A stretch of DNA of 23,945 nucleotides from Dehalococcoidia bacterium UBA5748 (GCA_002419135.1 DIFM01000033.1:1-23945); one strand, 5' to 3'; positions 1 to 7,261 are shown, counted from the stretch's first letter. A program made the numbers and translations. Notes: generated from the sequence alone by a model not told the origin.

Positions 1-1
1 C

Positions 2-685
2 GTATCGAATATTTGTTGCAGTCTGGATCGTGAGGTGGACAGCTATCACAGAAGAACTATCACCGATAACTATATTTACCTGTTCTTTGACGGCATCGTG
101 TTAAAAACGAAAACATCGACAGGGGTAAAAAAAGGCCTGTATTGGCTTGTTATGGTATAACACAGGCAGGTAAGAGAGCTTGTCGATTTCAGGTTGGCCT
201 CCGGTGAAAGTGAATCGCAATGGGAATCTTTTATAAATAACCTTTATCAAAGAGGATTGGCGGGGAACAACTGCAAACTTATCTGTATCGATGGTTGCAA
301 GGGGCTGCACAGTGCCATTGAAATAATATATCCTTATATTCCAATCCAAAGGTGCCGGGCGCACAAACTGAGGAATGTTTCCAACTATCTGAAGCGTAAA
401 GACCGGAAATCCGAATGGGGAGTGCAGTATCCCCGGGCAATCAGGTGCTTGGAAAAGGATTTGGATGAAATGCTGAATTTCTTGGATTGCCCGGTATCAC
501 ATCGTATTAAGGTAAGAACAACCAATGTTACAAAGAGATCTTTCAGGAAAGTCAGAATAAGAACCAAGACAATAAGCTGTTTTACCAATTATAAAAGTGT
601 GGACCGAATAATCTTTGGAGTAATGAATCATCTGAATAATAACCGGGAGGATAAGCCCTTACTCAATTTTACACAAAATATTTGA
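2..685 (+). pseudogene. IS256 (mutator) family transposase, degenerate 3' part
   Basis: A DDE transposase of the IS256/mutator type, entering the window already in progress. The frame from base 2 reads family-like text (YLFFDGIVLKTK, then RELVDFRLASGESESQW, LAGNNCKLICIDGCKGLHSA, IQRCRAHKLRNV, RCLEKDLDEML, IRTKTISCFTNYKS, ending LLNFTQNI). A stop (TAA 158-160) lies just before RELVDF. Shifting frame between about 155 and 173 restores the family-like GITQAGKR, so a one-base loss and a one-base gain probably compensate each other. A second lesion is the jump from KRKDRKSEW straight to YPRAIRCLEKDL, where the family normally has several tens more residues. The element is therefore dead. Its upstream half and terminal repeats are not visible here. 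Family assignment is from motif memory and is strong; the exact indels are inferred. Confidence 0.85.
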
Positions 686-782
686 CGTTACCAGCAGAAA
701 CATATAATTCATTATCAAGGGTTTTATGGTACAATCATATAGTTGTCACTTTGATACGAGGAAATAAAATAGAGACTATTTT

Positions 783-1214
783 ATGAATGAACCTATCGTA
801 ATCGAAAATCTAACCAAGTATTATAACAACTTCCTGGCGTTGGATAACGTATCCCTCAGGATAGAGGGAAATGAAAACGTCGGGTTTTTAGGACCTAACG
901 GAGCCGGTAAAAGCACCACTCTCAAGATACTCTGCGGACTAATCCGTGCAACCTCGGGTAAAGCATATATCAAGGGCTTTAACATCGCTACCCAAAAAGA
1001 AAAAGCGCTTTCACAAATCGGTACTATTATCGAGACGCCTGAATTCTATGGGTTTTTAACTCCCAAAGAAACCCTGAACTATTTCGGCCGGTTGCGCGCT
1101 GGCAATGGTTATATATCTGGCAGCCGGTCTTATCTCCAGTCTTATTATAACCAACCGAAGGCAATTAAGCTAGAAAGAGAAGGGATTATTTTAATTAAGC
1201 AGAAAGGAACCTGA
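783..1214 (+). pseudogene. ABC transporter ATPase, 5' fragment fused out of frame to permease end
   Basis: Residues 1 to about 106 are a normal ABC-2 type ATPase start: IENLTKYYNNFLALDNVSL, then Walker A GPNGAGKST (about residues 38-46), the Q-loop region and ETLNYFGRLR. After base 1098 the reading frame turns into unrelated text and stops at 1214. The ABC signature (LSGGQ-like), Walker B and H-loop are all absent, so the product cannot hydrolyse ATP. About 143 codons remain of a family that is usually near 300. The bases after the break encode a permease C-terminus in another frame (separate entry), so the two genes were probably joined by one deletion. A weak purine-rich stretch precedes the ATG. 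It could still be transcribed as a leader into the downstream lipid kinase. Confidence 0.85.
1096..1173 (+). pseudogene. ABC-2 type permease, last 25 codons only
   Basis: Read in the frame of base 1096, the sequence encodes ALAMVIYLAAGLISSLIITN followed by RRQLS and a TAG at 1171-1173. That is one hydrophobic helix and a short basic tail, the usual C-terminus of an ABC-2 transporter permease of this operon type. It begins exactly where the ATPase text ends, in a different frame from the ATPase. The missing part would be the rest of the ATPase and nearly all of the permease. The permease identity is inferred from position and the helix-plus-arginine tail, because 25 residues cannot prove a family. 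Confidence 0.6.
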
Positions 1215-1222
1215 TTAAAAAG

Positions 1223-2137
1223 ATGGCGGCATTAAAAACCAAAGTGATTGTCAATCCCGTTGCCGGGTCCAGAACTACCTATCGTAAATGGCCCATGATC
1301 AATGAATTGTTACAAAGCGGCGGAATGCCTTTTGAATATCAGTATACCGAAGGTATCGGTCATGCCATAGAGCTTGCCCGGGAGGCGACTGCAAGCGGTT
1401 ACCAGTTTTTAGTGGCTGTGGGTGGGGACGGAACCATAAACGAGGTAGCTAACGGTATAATGCTGTCCAAAGATGCCAGCGAAGCAACTATCGGTATTAT
1501 AAGCACCGGAACCGGCGGCGATTTTATCCGTACTGCCGGTATTACCAAGGATTATGTTAAAGCCTGTGCATCGCTGCATGAGATAAAAAAACGTATGATT
1601 GATGTCGGGGTAGTGGAATACGTTAAAGACGGGCAACCCTGCCAGCGCTATTTTATCAATTCAGCCGGGGTCGGTTTCGATGCCCAAGCTATAGAGGCTG
1701 CCAGCCGCCTGCCGAAAATATTCGGGGGAACCGTGCCTTACGTGCTCGGACTGCTTCAATCAATTGTCAGATATAAGAACAGGAACATAAACGTCTGCGT
1801 CGGTGAGATGTGCGATGAGAGAAAGGTTTTAACGATGGTTATGGCTAATGGCTGTTACTTTGGCGGCGGTATGTGCATTGCGCCCCAGGCTGATATTTAC
1901 GACGGTTTTTTCGATGTAGTTTGCGTCGGGGATATAAATAAATTTGACCTCTTGAAAACATTTCCAAAGATATATAAGGGAACCCATATCACCCATCCGA
2001 TGGTAAAAATAGAGAAGGCTTCGAGTATAGAGATAAAATCATCGGATAGAGTATTTATCCAGGCTGACGGAGAATTCCTCGGAGAATGTCCGGCTTCATT
2101 TCGCATAATCCCGGCGGCTCTCAGTCTGGCGCTTTAA
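1223..2137 (+). CDS. Diacylglycerol/lipid kinase (DagK/YegS-like, DAGK catalytic domain)
   Basis: Phosphorylates a lipid alcohol such as diacylglycerol with ATP at the membrane face, recycling it toward phosphatidic acid. At 304 residues it has full family length. Visible motifs: VNPVAG (residues 10-15), the nucleotide-binding GGDGTINEV (67-75), GTGGDFIRT (96-104), then the C-terminal beta-sandwich ending QADGEFLGECPASFRIIP, with the typical ADGE. The ATG at 1223 follows AAAGGA (1203-1208) at a rather long spacing. It lies nine bases after the fused ABC remnant and may have belonged to that transcript. It ends three bases from the oppositely oriented dUTPase stop. The true substrate (diacylglycerol, sphingoid base or another lipid) cannot be told from sequence. 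Confidence 0.92.
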   Translation: MAALKTKVIVNPVAGSRTTYRKWPMINELLQSGGMPFEYQYTEGIGHAIELAREATASGYQFLVAVGGDGTINEVANGIMLSKDASEATIGIISTGTGGDFIRTAGITKDYVKACASLHEIKKRMIDVGVVEYVKDGQPCQRYFINSAGVGFDAQAIEAASRLPKIFGGTVPYVLGLLQSIVRYKNRNINVCVGEMCDERKVLTMVMANGCYFGGGMCIAPQADIYDGFFDVVCVGDINKFDLLKTFPKIYKGTHITHPMVKIEKASSIEIKSSDRVFIQADGEFLGECPASFRIIPAALSLAL

Positions 2138-2140
2138 CGT

Positions 2141-2653
2141 TTAGATATTCTCCCTCTGGTAGGTCCCGTTATAACCCTCGGTTTCTCCCGAGAGTTGAAA
2201 GAAAACCAGTTGGACTATTCTGGAGTCTTTTTGCAGTTCAAATCCCTCAGGATTATATACTACCAGAAGGGATTCCGAACGCCCCGAATAGCCGGCATCC
2301 CAGACGGCGGTATTGACAGTCACTCCGCAGCGTAAAAGGCTTGACCTCGGTGTTGCCAAAGCCATCACATTCCTGGGTAAATTGACGATTTCATTGTAGG
2401 TAATACTGTATATGCCGGGCGTGAGGCGAATGAATCCGTTTTTGTTAAAAGTCAACGGGGATTGTTTTGAAACTATTCTTTCTTTGTTGTCAATCGCGAT
2501 TCTGCCGGCGGATTGCAGTGAATAGATATCACGAAGCGTAAAGTCCACACCGTTTGGCTGTAATTGTTCTTCCAGGTTGAGATAGCCTTCGATAAGCGGC
2601 GGATTGAAGGTCAATAATTTTTGAATATCATATTTTGATAAAACGGTGGACAT
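2141..2653 (-). CDS. dUTP diphosphatase of the dCTP-deaminase fold
   Basis: A 170-residue trimeric dUTPase/dCTP-deaminase superfamily enzyme that keeps uracil out of DNA by hydrolysing dUTP, or supplies dUMP. Motifs in order: QPNGVDFTL (32-40), NLPRNVMALATPRSSLLRCG (91-110), the nucleotide-pocket segment TAVWDAGYSGR (115-125), LLVVYNPEGFEL (129-140) and the closing GYNGTYQREN (160-169). The HTAVWDAGY-type motif and the glycine/tyrosine C-terminal lid look more like archaeal-type dUTPases than true dCTP deaminases, whose motif is usually HVTAHRIDPGW. I therefore favour dUTPase; a bifunctional or deaminase role is not excluded. The start has AAAGG about nine bases upstream. Transcribed alone, tail to tail with the lipid kinase. 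Confidence 0.85.
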   Translation of the reverse strand: MSTVLSKYDIQKLLTFNPPLIEGYLNLEEQLQPNGVDFTLRDIYSLQSAGRIAIDNKERIVSKQSPLTFNKNGFIRLTPGIYSITYNEIVNLPRNVMALATPRSSLLRCGVTVNTAVWDAGYSGRSESLLVVYNPEGFELQKDSRIVQLVFFQLSGETEGYNGTYQRENI

Positions 2654-2694
2654 TTTTAGTGCCTTTCAATATCCGGAGTCAATTCTTGAATACT

Positions 2695-2747
2695 GCTAAC
2701 CGTATCTCACAATATAAAAAATAAATTAGATTACATTGTCGGTTAGC
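2695..2747. repeat. Inverted repeat between dUTPase and the small membrane gene
   Basis: GCTAACCG at 2695-2702 is matched by CGGTTAGC at 2740-2747, with a second inner pair ACAAT/ATTGT. The loop is AT-rich. There is no T-tract, so it is not an ordinary terminator. It lies upstream of the dUTPase start on its transcribed strand and could be an operator or an mRNA hairpin. A few bases further, TCCGG-ACATA-CCGGA is another short dyad (about 2768-2783). Otherwise I see nothing in 2654-2847. Confidence 0.5.
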
Positions 2748-2847
2748 GCACACTCTAATAGAATTTTTCCGGACATACCGGATAGGGGCAGGGAATACGG
2801 CATTCGGGCTATAAAAATACAACTTACGTTAATCTGATTCAACAAAA

Positions 2848-2937
2848 TCAACAACCGACCAAAATCGCTATTACCGTTGTAACGATGCCGATAAAAACGA
2901 CCAGCCCAATCAGTCTTAACATGCCCCGGGTGCTCAT
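2848..2937 (-). CDS. 29-residue single-pass membrane peptide
   Basis: A short open frame starting MSTRGMLRLIGLVVFIGIV and ending AILVGC. It has a basic N-terminus (two arginines) and then about 20 hydrophobic residues, i.e. one membrane helix with a cysteine at the very end. Support: a strong Shine-Dalgarno GGAGGG (complement of 2942-2947) five bases before the ATG, and a well-spaced promoter upstream on the same strand (2963-2992). No family is recognised. It is separated from the dUTPase by about 190 bases, so it is probably its own transcript, with read-through to dUTPase possible. A regulatory or stress-related small membrane protein is only a guess. Its existence is better supported than its function. 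Confidence 0.6.
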   Translation of the reverse strand: MSTRGMLRLIGLVVFIGIVTTVIAILVGC

Positions 2938-2962
2938 TTATCCCTCCAAATTATTGAAAGCT

Positions 2963-2992
2963 AGTATATCATCTTGGGATAAATAATGGCAA
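2963..2992 (-). promoter_or_regulatory. Sigma-70-like promoter for the 29-residue peptide
   Basis: On the minus strand TTGCCA (complement of 2987-2992) and TATACT (complement of 2963-2968) are separated by 18 bases. The predicted start point falls just upstream of the GGAGGG ribosome site at 2942-2947, giving a short leader. Confidence 0.6.
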
Positions 2993-3047
2993 AAATATTC
3001 TTTTTTTAGGGGGTTACAAAAACAGTATAAAATTGATAAAATGATAC

Positions 3048-3076
3048 TTGTTAAAAATAGGATTAAGTTATATGCT
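3048..3076 (+). promoter_or_regulatory. Sigma-70-like promoter for the zinc-ribbon gene
   Basis: TTGTTA (3048-3053) and TATGCT (3071-3076) with a 17-base spacer. The predicted start near 3083 leaves about 28 leader bases including GGTGGTGA before the ATG at 3111. Confidence 0.5.
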
Positions 3077-3110
3077 GTAATCTGGTAAATAATATTTTGG
3101 TGGTGACCCT

Positions 3111-3365
3111 ATGCATGAGATCGATTATATATCACTGGATGCGGATGTGGAATGCCCCGTTTGCGGGGAAAAATTAGCAAACTTCGAAACGAAGAGCGGC
3201 CCGGGTGCGCAGGTAACGCTGGATTTTAGAGAGGTCGACAGTTTTTACAGCCGATGCACCAAGTGTAAAAGCATTATCGAGTTTTCTTTAAAAGACCCGG
3301 TGGAAGCGGATGCCAGAGAGAAGTTAAACGTCGATAATTATCACAAAAAGAGTGTTATCTACTAA
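3111..3365 (+). CDS. Small zinc-ribbon protein
   Basis: An 84-residue protein with one four-cysteine zinc ribbon: CPVC (C15, C18) and CTKC (C49, C52), about 30 residues apart, with beta-strand-like text between (VTLDFREVDSFYSRC). The N-terminus is acidic (EIDYISLDADVE). No catalytic residues are visible, so a structural, nucleic-acid-binding or protein-binding role is likely. The start has GGTGGTGA six bases upstream and a promoter at 3048-3076. Its last four bases overlap the stop of the convergent metallopeptidase gene. The family is not recognised beyond the zinc ribbon. Confidence 0.75.
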   Translation: MHEIDYISLDADVECPVCGEKLANFETKSGPGAQVTLDFREVDSFYSRCTKCKSIIEFSLKDPVEADAREKLNVDNYHKKSVIY

Positions 3366-3742
3366 TAATCTTCATCGGAGCCTTCTATTTCGCGCAATGT
3401 TTCCTCGCTGCTGCCGAAGTGGTGGGCTATTTCGTGTCTTACCGTCTTTTGTATCTGCCGTTCGATTTCATTATCCGTAACCGCTACCGATTCGATGGCT
3501 TTTTGGAAGATGGTTATTTTATCCGGGACTACCATGCCGTAATAACTGCCGCGGCAGGTCTGCGGTATTCCCTCGTAAAGCCCCAGTAACAGCGTTCCGT
3601 CTTCAGCCTCTTCGCTTGTCAGTTGTTCATCTGTCGGGTAGTATTCTACCACTACGTCGACATTATCCATCATTGCCAGGAATTCGTCGGGCAAGTTTTC
3701 AATGGCTTTTACTACCAGTTGTTCGAACCTTTCTCTGTCCAT
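3362..3742 (-). CDS. Zincin-like metallopeptidase family protein (PF06262 type)
   Basis: A 126-residue minimal metallopeptidase-like protein. It opens DRERFEQLVVKAIENLPDEF as the family does, has a central segment LLLGLYEGIPQT, then the zinc motif HEIAHHFG (H103, E104, H107) near the end, followed by an acidic tail ending EGSDEDY. HExxH gives two zinc ligands and the catalytic glutamate. The third ligand is uncertain; H108 or a later acidic residue may serve. The family is cytoplasmic, widespread in actinobacteria and Chloroflexota, and its substrate is unknown. It starts only seven bases after the stop of the 5TM-LYT membrane gene, so the two are almost surely cotranscribed. Confidence 0.85.
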   Translation of the reverse strand: MDRERFEQLVVKAIENLPDEFLAMMDNVDVVVEYYPTDEQLTSEEAEDGTLLLGLYEGIPQTCRGSYYGMVVPDKITIFQKAIESVAVTDNEIERQIQKTVRHEIAHHFGSSEETLREIEGSDEDY

Positions 3743-3749
3743 ACTTTAT

Positions 3750-4394
3750 TTAAATTGTTTGTCCTTCTTTTTTTATGTGTTCCGATATATATTTGTCAAT
3801 TGCCATTTTTTTAATCAGAAGCAAACCCAGTGATACTCCGATGGTGTTTGCCAGTGTCATTGAAAGAATAATTGTTTTAACTATTTCGAGTGCCTCGTCG
3901 AAGGGGCGGGCGATAAGCAGGATTAATCCCATGTGGAATAATTCCATTACAATTGCAAAAAGCGCTGCCCAGTGTATCTTGATAAAATCGATGCGCCCTT
4001 TTTGCCTTATTATCCAAAGATTTATGCAACCTGCTGTTAAGCCGATAAGAATGGTTGCCAGCGAACAGGGTATTTGTGTAAAGCCTTCCAGGAAAAGGCG
4101 GTGAATGCCACCGATAAGCCCGGCGCCGAGACCAATCAGCGGGCCGCCAACCAGGCCGGCAAGCATCGGCGCCATATCCCTGACGTTGATAATCGCGCCG
4201 GAAGGCAGTTCCGTTCCCATATAAGTGCAAAAAACCGAAAACAGCCCGAAAATGACGATAACAGTCAGTTTATCATTAAAACCGGCTTTCCTGCTAAGAA
4301 CACGCTGAAAGAATCCCCGTGCAGAAACGATTCTTATCAGTAAAACAAGACAGATTATGGTAATAACCAGTTTTAAAATCCACCACATATTCAC
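3750..4394 (-). CDS. Orphan 5TM-LYT (LytS/YhcK-type) membrane sensor domain protein
   Basis: A 214-residue integral membrane protein consisting essentially of the 5TMR-LYT module that normally heads LytS-type histidine kinases or GGDEF proteins. The signature is clear: NVRDMAP (70-76), then GGPLIGLGAGLIGGIHRL (83-100), GFTQIPCSLATILIGLTAG (104-122), followed by three more helices. There is an extra N-terminal helix (about 5-22). The C-terminus stops after the last helix with a charged tail (DKYISEHIKKEG); no kinase, GAF or GGDEF domain follows, and none is adjacent. It is the first gene of a two-gene unit with the metallopeptidase, hinting that the membrane protein and the protease-like protein work together. 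The ligand is unknown. Confidence 0.85.
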   Translation of the reverse strand: MNMWWILKLVITIICLVLLIRIVSARGFFQRVLSRKAGFNDKLTVIVIFGLFSVFCTYMGTELPSGAIINVRDMAPMLAGLVGGPLIGLGAGLIGGIHRLFLEGFTQIPCSLATILIGLTAGCINLWIIRQKGRIDFIKIHWAALFAIVMELFHMGLILLIARPFDEALEIVKTIILSMTLANTIGVSLGLLLIKKMAIDKYISEHIKKEGQTI

Positions 4395-4417
4395 CCCTGC
4401 CGCTACTGTTTTGTGGT

Positions 4418-4446
4418 ATTATACATTTGATTAAAAAAATGCACAA
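4418..4446 (-). promoter_or_regulatory. Promoter for the 5TM-LYT/metallopeptidase pair
   Basis: On the minus strand TTGTGC (complement of 4441-4446) and a perfect TATAAT (complement of 4418-4423), 17 bases apart, about 24 bases before the ATG at 4394. The 110-base gap is shared with the divergent DUF4870 gene. Confidence 0.6.
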
Positions 4447-4504
4447 TAAAAATGTTGTATGCTATATTATTTTTTGCATCATTATTTTGCTAAGGGGATA
4501 AGCT

Positions 4505-5527
4505 ATGGAACTGACTCCCGAAGAAAGGCGTCGCATATATGAGGAGGAAAAAGCTCGCATAGAAGCGGAGAAAAGGAAAGAAAAACCGGAAGATATTCCG
4601 AGTCTTAATCTTGCGCAGAATGTCGCCTGTACTTTATGTTATGCGCTGTTTTGGATTAGCGGGATTATTTTTCTTGTATTGGAAAAGAAGGATAAAGCGG
4701 TCAATTTTCATGCCATACAATCCATCGTTTTATTCGGCGGGCTGGCTGTATTGAGCGCCTGCTTGAGTTGGATTCCTCATGTCGGCGGGTTTTTCAGTGC
4801 CGTTATCGGTATCCTTGTATTCATCTTCTGGATAGTGTTGATGGTTAAAGCCTACCTGGGCGAGCATTATAAAGTTCCGCTGGCCGGAGATATTGCCGAG
4901 GCGATTCACCGGTCGATATGGAAATCCGATATCGTTGCCGATTCTTCCGCAGAAAGTACGGTCGGTACAAAAGGGGAAGAAAAGGGGGATTTTAGCGCAT
5001 CGGTTTCGCAGAAAGCCGATGATTTCGGGAAAAAAGTTGACGATTATTTTAACCGCACACGTACCGGCAGAATCATCGGTTACAGTTTTGCCATATTCTG
5101 GAATATAGTATTAATAATCTTCTTTTCTTTGTTTTATCAATATATAGCATGGTACTCGGTGGGCGACGATGGTAATCTTATCGTTATGCCGTTATTGACC
5201 TCGGATTTCCTTTCGTGGATGCCGGTCTTAATAACATCGCTGTCGATTTGCATTGTTGCCAATATCATATTGATTGTCTATGACAGGTACTGGTTCCGTG
5301 AAGCGGTGCAGATACTTTTAGAGATAATCGGAATGGCGGTGGTAATCTATCTGATAATCATATTCCCGTTCGATTTTAGCGTTATTCCGAATGCTGTAGC
5401 TACCGAAATACTGCCGACGGTAACTAAAGCAGTTTTGATATTTGTATCTGTTGCCTTTGGGGTCAGCGCGCTGGTTCGCTTTATCAAGATGGTGCTAAAC
5501 ATCGAAAACCGCGAATATACAGGTTAA
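4505..5527 (+). CDS. DUF4870-domain membrane protein with extra C-terminal membrane domain
   Basis: A 340-residue protein in three parts. Residues 1-32 are highly charged and probably helical or coiled (ELTPEERRRIYEEEKARI). Residues 35-135 match DUF4870: NVACTLCYALFWISGIIFLV, then KKDKAVNFHAIQS and a third helix ending VKAYLGEHYKVPLAGDIAE. After a hydrophilic linker (140-185), residues 188-330 add about four membrane helices not part of DUF4870. The start ATG has AAGGGG (4494-4499 area) at good spacing. It is divergent from the 5TM-LYT gene and its stop overlaps the convergent YgbA_NO gene by four bases. The function of DUF4870 is unknown; a membrane-stress or assembly role is speculation. 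Confidence 0.82.
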   Translation: MELTPEERRRIYEEEKARIEAEKRKEKPEDIPSLNLAQNVACTLCYALFWISGIIFLVLEKKDKAVNFHAIQSIVLFGGLAVLSACLSWIPHVGGFFSAVIGILVFIFWIVLMVKAYLGEHYKVPLAGDIAEAIHRSIWKSDIVADSSAESTVGTKGEEKGDFSASVSQKADDFGKKVDDYFNRTRTGRIIGYSFAIFWNIVLIIFFSLFYQYIAWYSVGDDGNLIVMPLLTSDFLSWMPVLITSLSICIVANIILIVYDRYWFREAVQILLEIIGMAVVIYLIIIFPFDFSVIPNAVATEILPTVTKAVLIFVSVAFGVSALVRFIKMVLNIENREYTG

Positions 5528-5904
5528 TTGTTCGGGGGGTCCTGTTGTCTTTTTAGCGGGGCTTTTCTTCTGCCGTCTAAGATGTGGTATATAGCCTGAA
5601 TCGGATGAGTATATATCATACGCGGTCCGGCGTATCTCATTACTTTTCGAATTCGTTCTCTCATCTGCGGTTTATAGCAGTGTACCGGGCATTTGGCGCA
5701 GGTTGTTTTTCCTTCTCCGAAAGGGCAATTTTCAAGCCTTTTTAAGGCATAGTCCAATAATTCGGCGCATTCCGGGCATAGGTTTTCCCCTTGATGATTT
5801 CCCTTACAGTACATTCCAATCATCGTTATCAGGGTTTTTCTTTCCCGTTCGATTCGTTTATTTCTTCTCCCTTGATTTTCCGCCATTATTCTTATAAACA
5901 CCAT
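5524..5904 (-). CDS. YgbA_NO family (nitrous-oxide-stimulated promoter) cysteine-rich protein
   Basis: Up to 126 residues. The family pattern is clear: RKTLITMIGMYCKGNH, LCPECAELLDYALKRL, CPFGEGKTTCAKCPVHCYK and MRERIRKVMRYAGPRMIYTHP, IYHILDGRR. Seven cysteines are visible (C33, C43, C46, C60, C69, C72, C76), suiting a metal or iron-sulfur site. E. coli YgbA belongs to the nitric-oxide (NsrR) regulon and the family is tied to nitrosative stress, but the biochemical role is not settled. The start is uncertain: the first ATG (5904) has no ribosome site, and an internal ATG six codons later (5886; MAENQGRRNK) fits family length equally well. It is a single gene, tail to tail with the DUF4870 gene. 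Confidence 0.87.
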   Translation of the reverse strand: MVFIRIMAENQGRRNKRIERERKTLITMIGMYCKGNHQGENLCPECAELLDYALKRLENCPFGEGKTTCAKCPVHCYKPQMRERIRKVMRYAGPRMIYTHPIQAIYHILDGRRKAPLKRQQDPPNN

Positions 5905-5964
5905 AATCCAAATATTTTCTAAAAAACATTATAAAACAATCGAGGTTAAATCCAAAAAAAATGA

Positions 5965-5993
5965 TTGACAAGCCCTCAATTCGGTAGCATAAT
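5965..5993 (+). promoter_or_regulatory. Near-consensus sigma-70 promoter for the DUF3096 gene
   Basis: TTGACA (5965-5970) and CATAAT (5988-5993) with a 17-base spacer, predicting a start near 6000 and a leader of about 65 bases before the ATG at 6066. This is one of the two best promoters in the window. Confidence 0.75.
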
Positions 5994-6065
5994 ACCTTTA
6001 GATAAATAGTGAGGAACCCGTGAAGATTGGTTTTCTATAAATAAATAAGCAGGAGGGCTGTTTCT

Positions 6066-6197
6066 ATGGAGCTTATTATCGCAATTCTGACTCTGGTTGC
6101 CGGCATCATTGTTCTTATCTGGCCTAAAATTCTTAATTACATAGTGGCTGCTTACCTGATTGTGATTGGCATTCTTGGTATAATAGCTGCTATCTAA
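6066..6197 (+). CDS. DUF3096-type small membrane protein
   Basis: A 43-residue protein made of two membrane helices: MELIIAILTLVAGIIVLIWP, a short turn KILNY, then IVAAYLIVIGILGIIAAI. The layout (hydrophobic helix, IWPKILNYIVA, second helix with GILGI) matches DUF3096, a family of about 40-50 residues of unknown role in diverse bacteria. It has an excellent ribosome site AGGAGGG (6051-6057) eight bases before the ATG and a near-consensus promoter, so strong expression is likely. It stands alone. Downstream, ACGGGCA and TGCCCGT (about 6235-6285) could form a weak stem without a T-tract. Confidence 0.85.
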   Translation: MELIIAILTLVAGIIVLIWPKILNYIVAAYLIVIGILGIIAAI

Positions 6198-6291
6198 CCG
6201 ATAATCCTTTTTTCAAGAATAAGGCAGTAATTTAACGGGCAGGTGGCTGTTCAGCCGTATCTGAAAAGTCAGTGCTTGCCCGTGTGATTAC

Positions 6292-6555
6292 TTATTTCCC
6301 CTTCTTGATTTTTTCTATCTCTTTAGCTATAGCGGCCTTTTACGAGGATACGCTATCCAATACGAATACTTCAATGAAGTTCCGGACTACGAACACCCCC
6401 CAAATCCCAATCGGCTAAAGGAACCACATATAACCTCTCCATGATAATAACCATATCACTATAAGAACTGCATTCACTATTAAATATGCTCCCAGGTGGT
6501 TGTAAAAAATGCCTTATCTTTTTGACTCTTCTCTTGGCTTCCTCTTAAATTTCAT
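6292..6555 (-). pseudogene. 2TM-domain protein gene with three in-frame stops
   Basis: Read from the ATG at 6555 to the TAA at 6292 in one frame, 88 codons give a recognisable 2TM-domain protein: KFKRKPREESKR, stop, GIFYNHLGAYLIVNAVLIVI, WLLSWRGYMWFL, stop, PIGIWGVFVVRNFIEVF, stop, then KAAIAKEIEKIKKGK. Stops are TAA (6514-6516), TAG (6415-6417, where the family has Trp in WFLWP) and TAA (6340-6342). No indel is needed; all the damage is by single substitutions. It is intact in length and hydrophobic pattern, so the decay is recent or the stops are tolerated. Not expressed as a normal protein unless the stops are read through. Nothing else is visible between 6198 and 6646 beyond this gene. 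Confidence 0.75.
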
Positions 6556-6646
6556 GGTCTGACAATTCCATTTATATATTATCTCCGCTGTTTAATACTT
6601 AATAATTCCTGCCCCAGGTCGGTGTTTCCAATATCCTGGCATCTTG

Positions 6647-7261
6647 TTATGTCTCCGAAAAACAGAATAATACGCTCAGGCACCCGTATATTAAAACAGA
6701 TAAATAGGCAATACAGTATAGTCCCATGCTGGAAGGAAGGGCAGCAAACCCCATAAAAAGAATAGCGCAGGCAATCAGAACATAAACGAATATATCGGGA
6801 ATTACGCCTATCCGCCCCAGTCCTATTATCTGGTTTATCAGACCGAAACCGAACACTATTATCCCCACCATAAATATTATTGTAATAATCATCCCGCTGC
6901 CTTCGAAAAAGACCGAAGCCTGTGCGCCTCCGTTTACGGTGGCAACCGGTCCTATGCCGTCGGCGCCCATCCCTGCCGCCATCAGTATGCCTCCGGCAAC
7001 AGTCAGATACAGGCTGAATGTTCCGATGCGGTTTTGTTCGTTGTAATACAAATACCGGCTGATATAGTGTGCAACGATAATTGCCCACCCGAAAGCCAGG
7101 GCGCTGATGATATGCCCCCATAGCCATCTTCCGCTTTGCAAAACGGCTAATTCGGTTATTATGTTACTCGAGTAATCGAGAACATAGGGTATTGTAAAAA
7201 TGCCCGCAGATAATAAAATCGGAAATATCAGGATGATAACGGCAATTTTAATATTGTCCAT
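6647..7261 (-). CDS. Hypothetical multi-pass membrane protein
   Basis: A 204-residue hydrophobic protein with about six membrane helices. It opens with a likely uncleaved helix (IKIAVIILIFPILLSAGIF), has a conserved-looking polar stretch LQSGRWLWGHIISALAFGW with AHYISRYLYYNEQNR after it, glycine-rich helices (VAGGILMAAGMGADGIGPVA) and ends in two helices rich in Cys and Ser. Histidines in helix 2 (GH, AH) could bind a cofactor, but no known motif is met. I do not recognise the family; DUF4386-like proteins have a similar outline, but this is not secure. It is transcribed alone on the minus strand, divergent from hisF. Confidence 0.7.
   Translation of the reverse strand: MDNIKIAVIILIFPILLSAGIFTIPYVLDYSSNIITELAVLQSGRWLWGHIISALAFGWAIIVAHYISRYLYYNEQNRIGTFSLYLTVAGGILMAAGMGADGIGPVATVNGGAQASVFFEGSGMIITIIFMVGIIVFGFGLINQIIGLGRIGVIPDIFVYVLIACAILFMGFAALPSSMGLYCIAYLSVLIYGCLSVLFCFSET

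Noticed and set aside
2086..2316. 76-residue plus-strand open frame at the end of the lipid kinase
   Set aside because: Overlaps the kinase and the antisense dUTPase; basic, repetitive text with no family.
6579..7127. 182-residue minus-strand open frame
   Set aside because: Out-of-frame shadow of the 6647-7261 membrane gene; composition rich in Arg, Gly and His with no family text.
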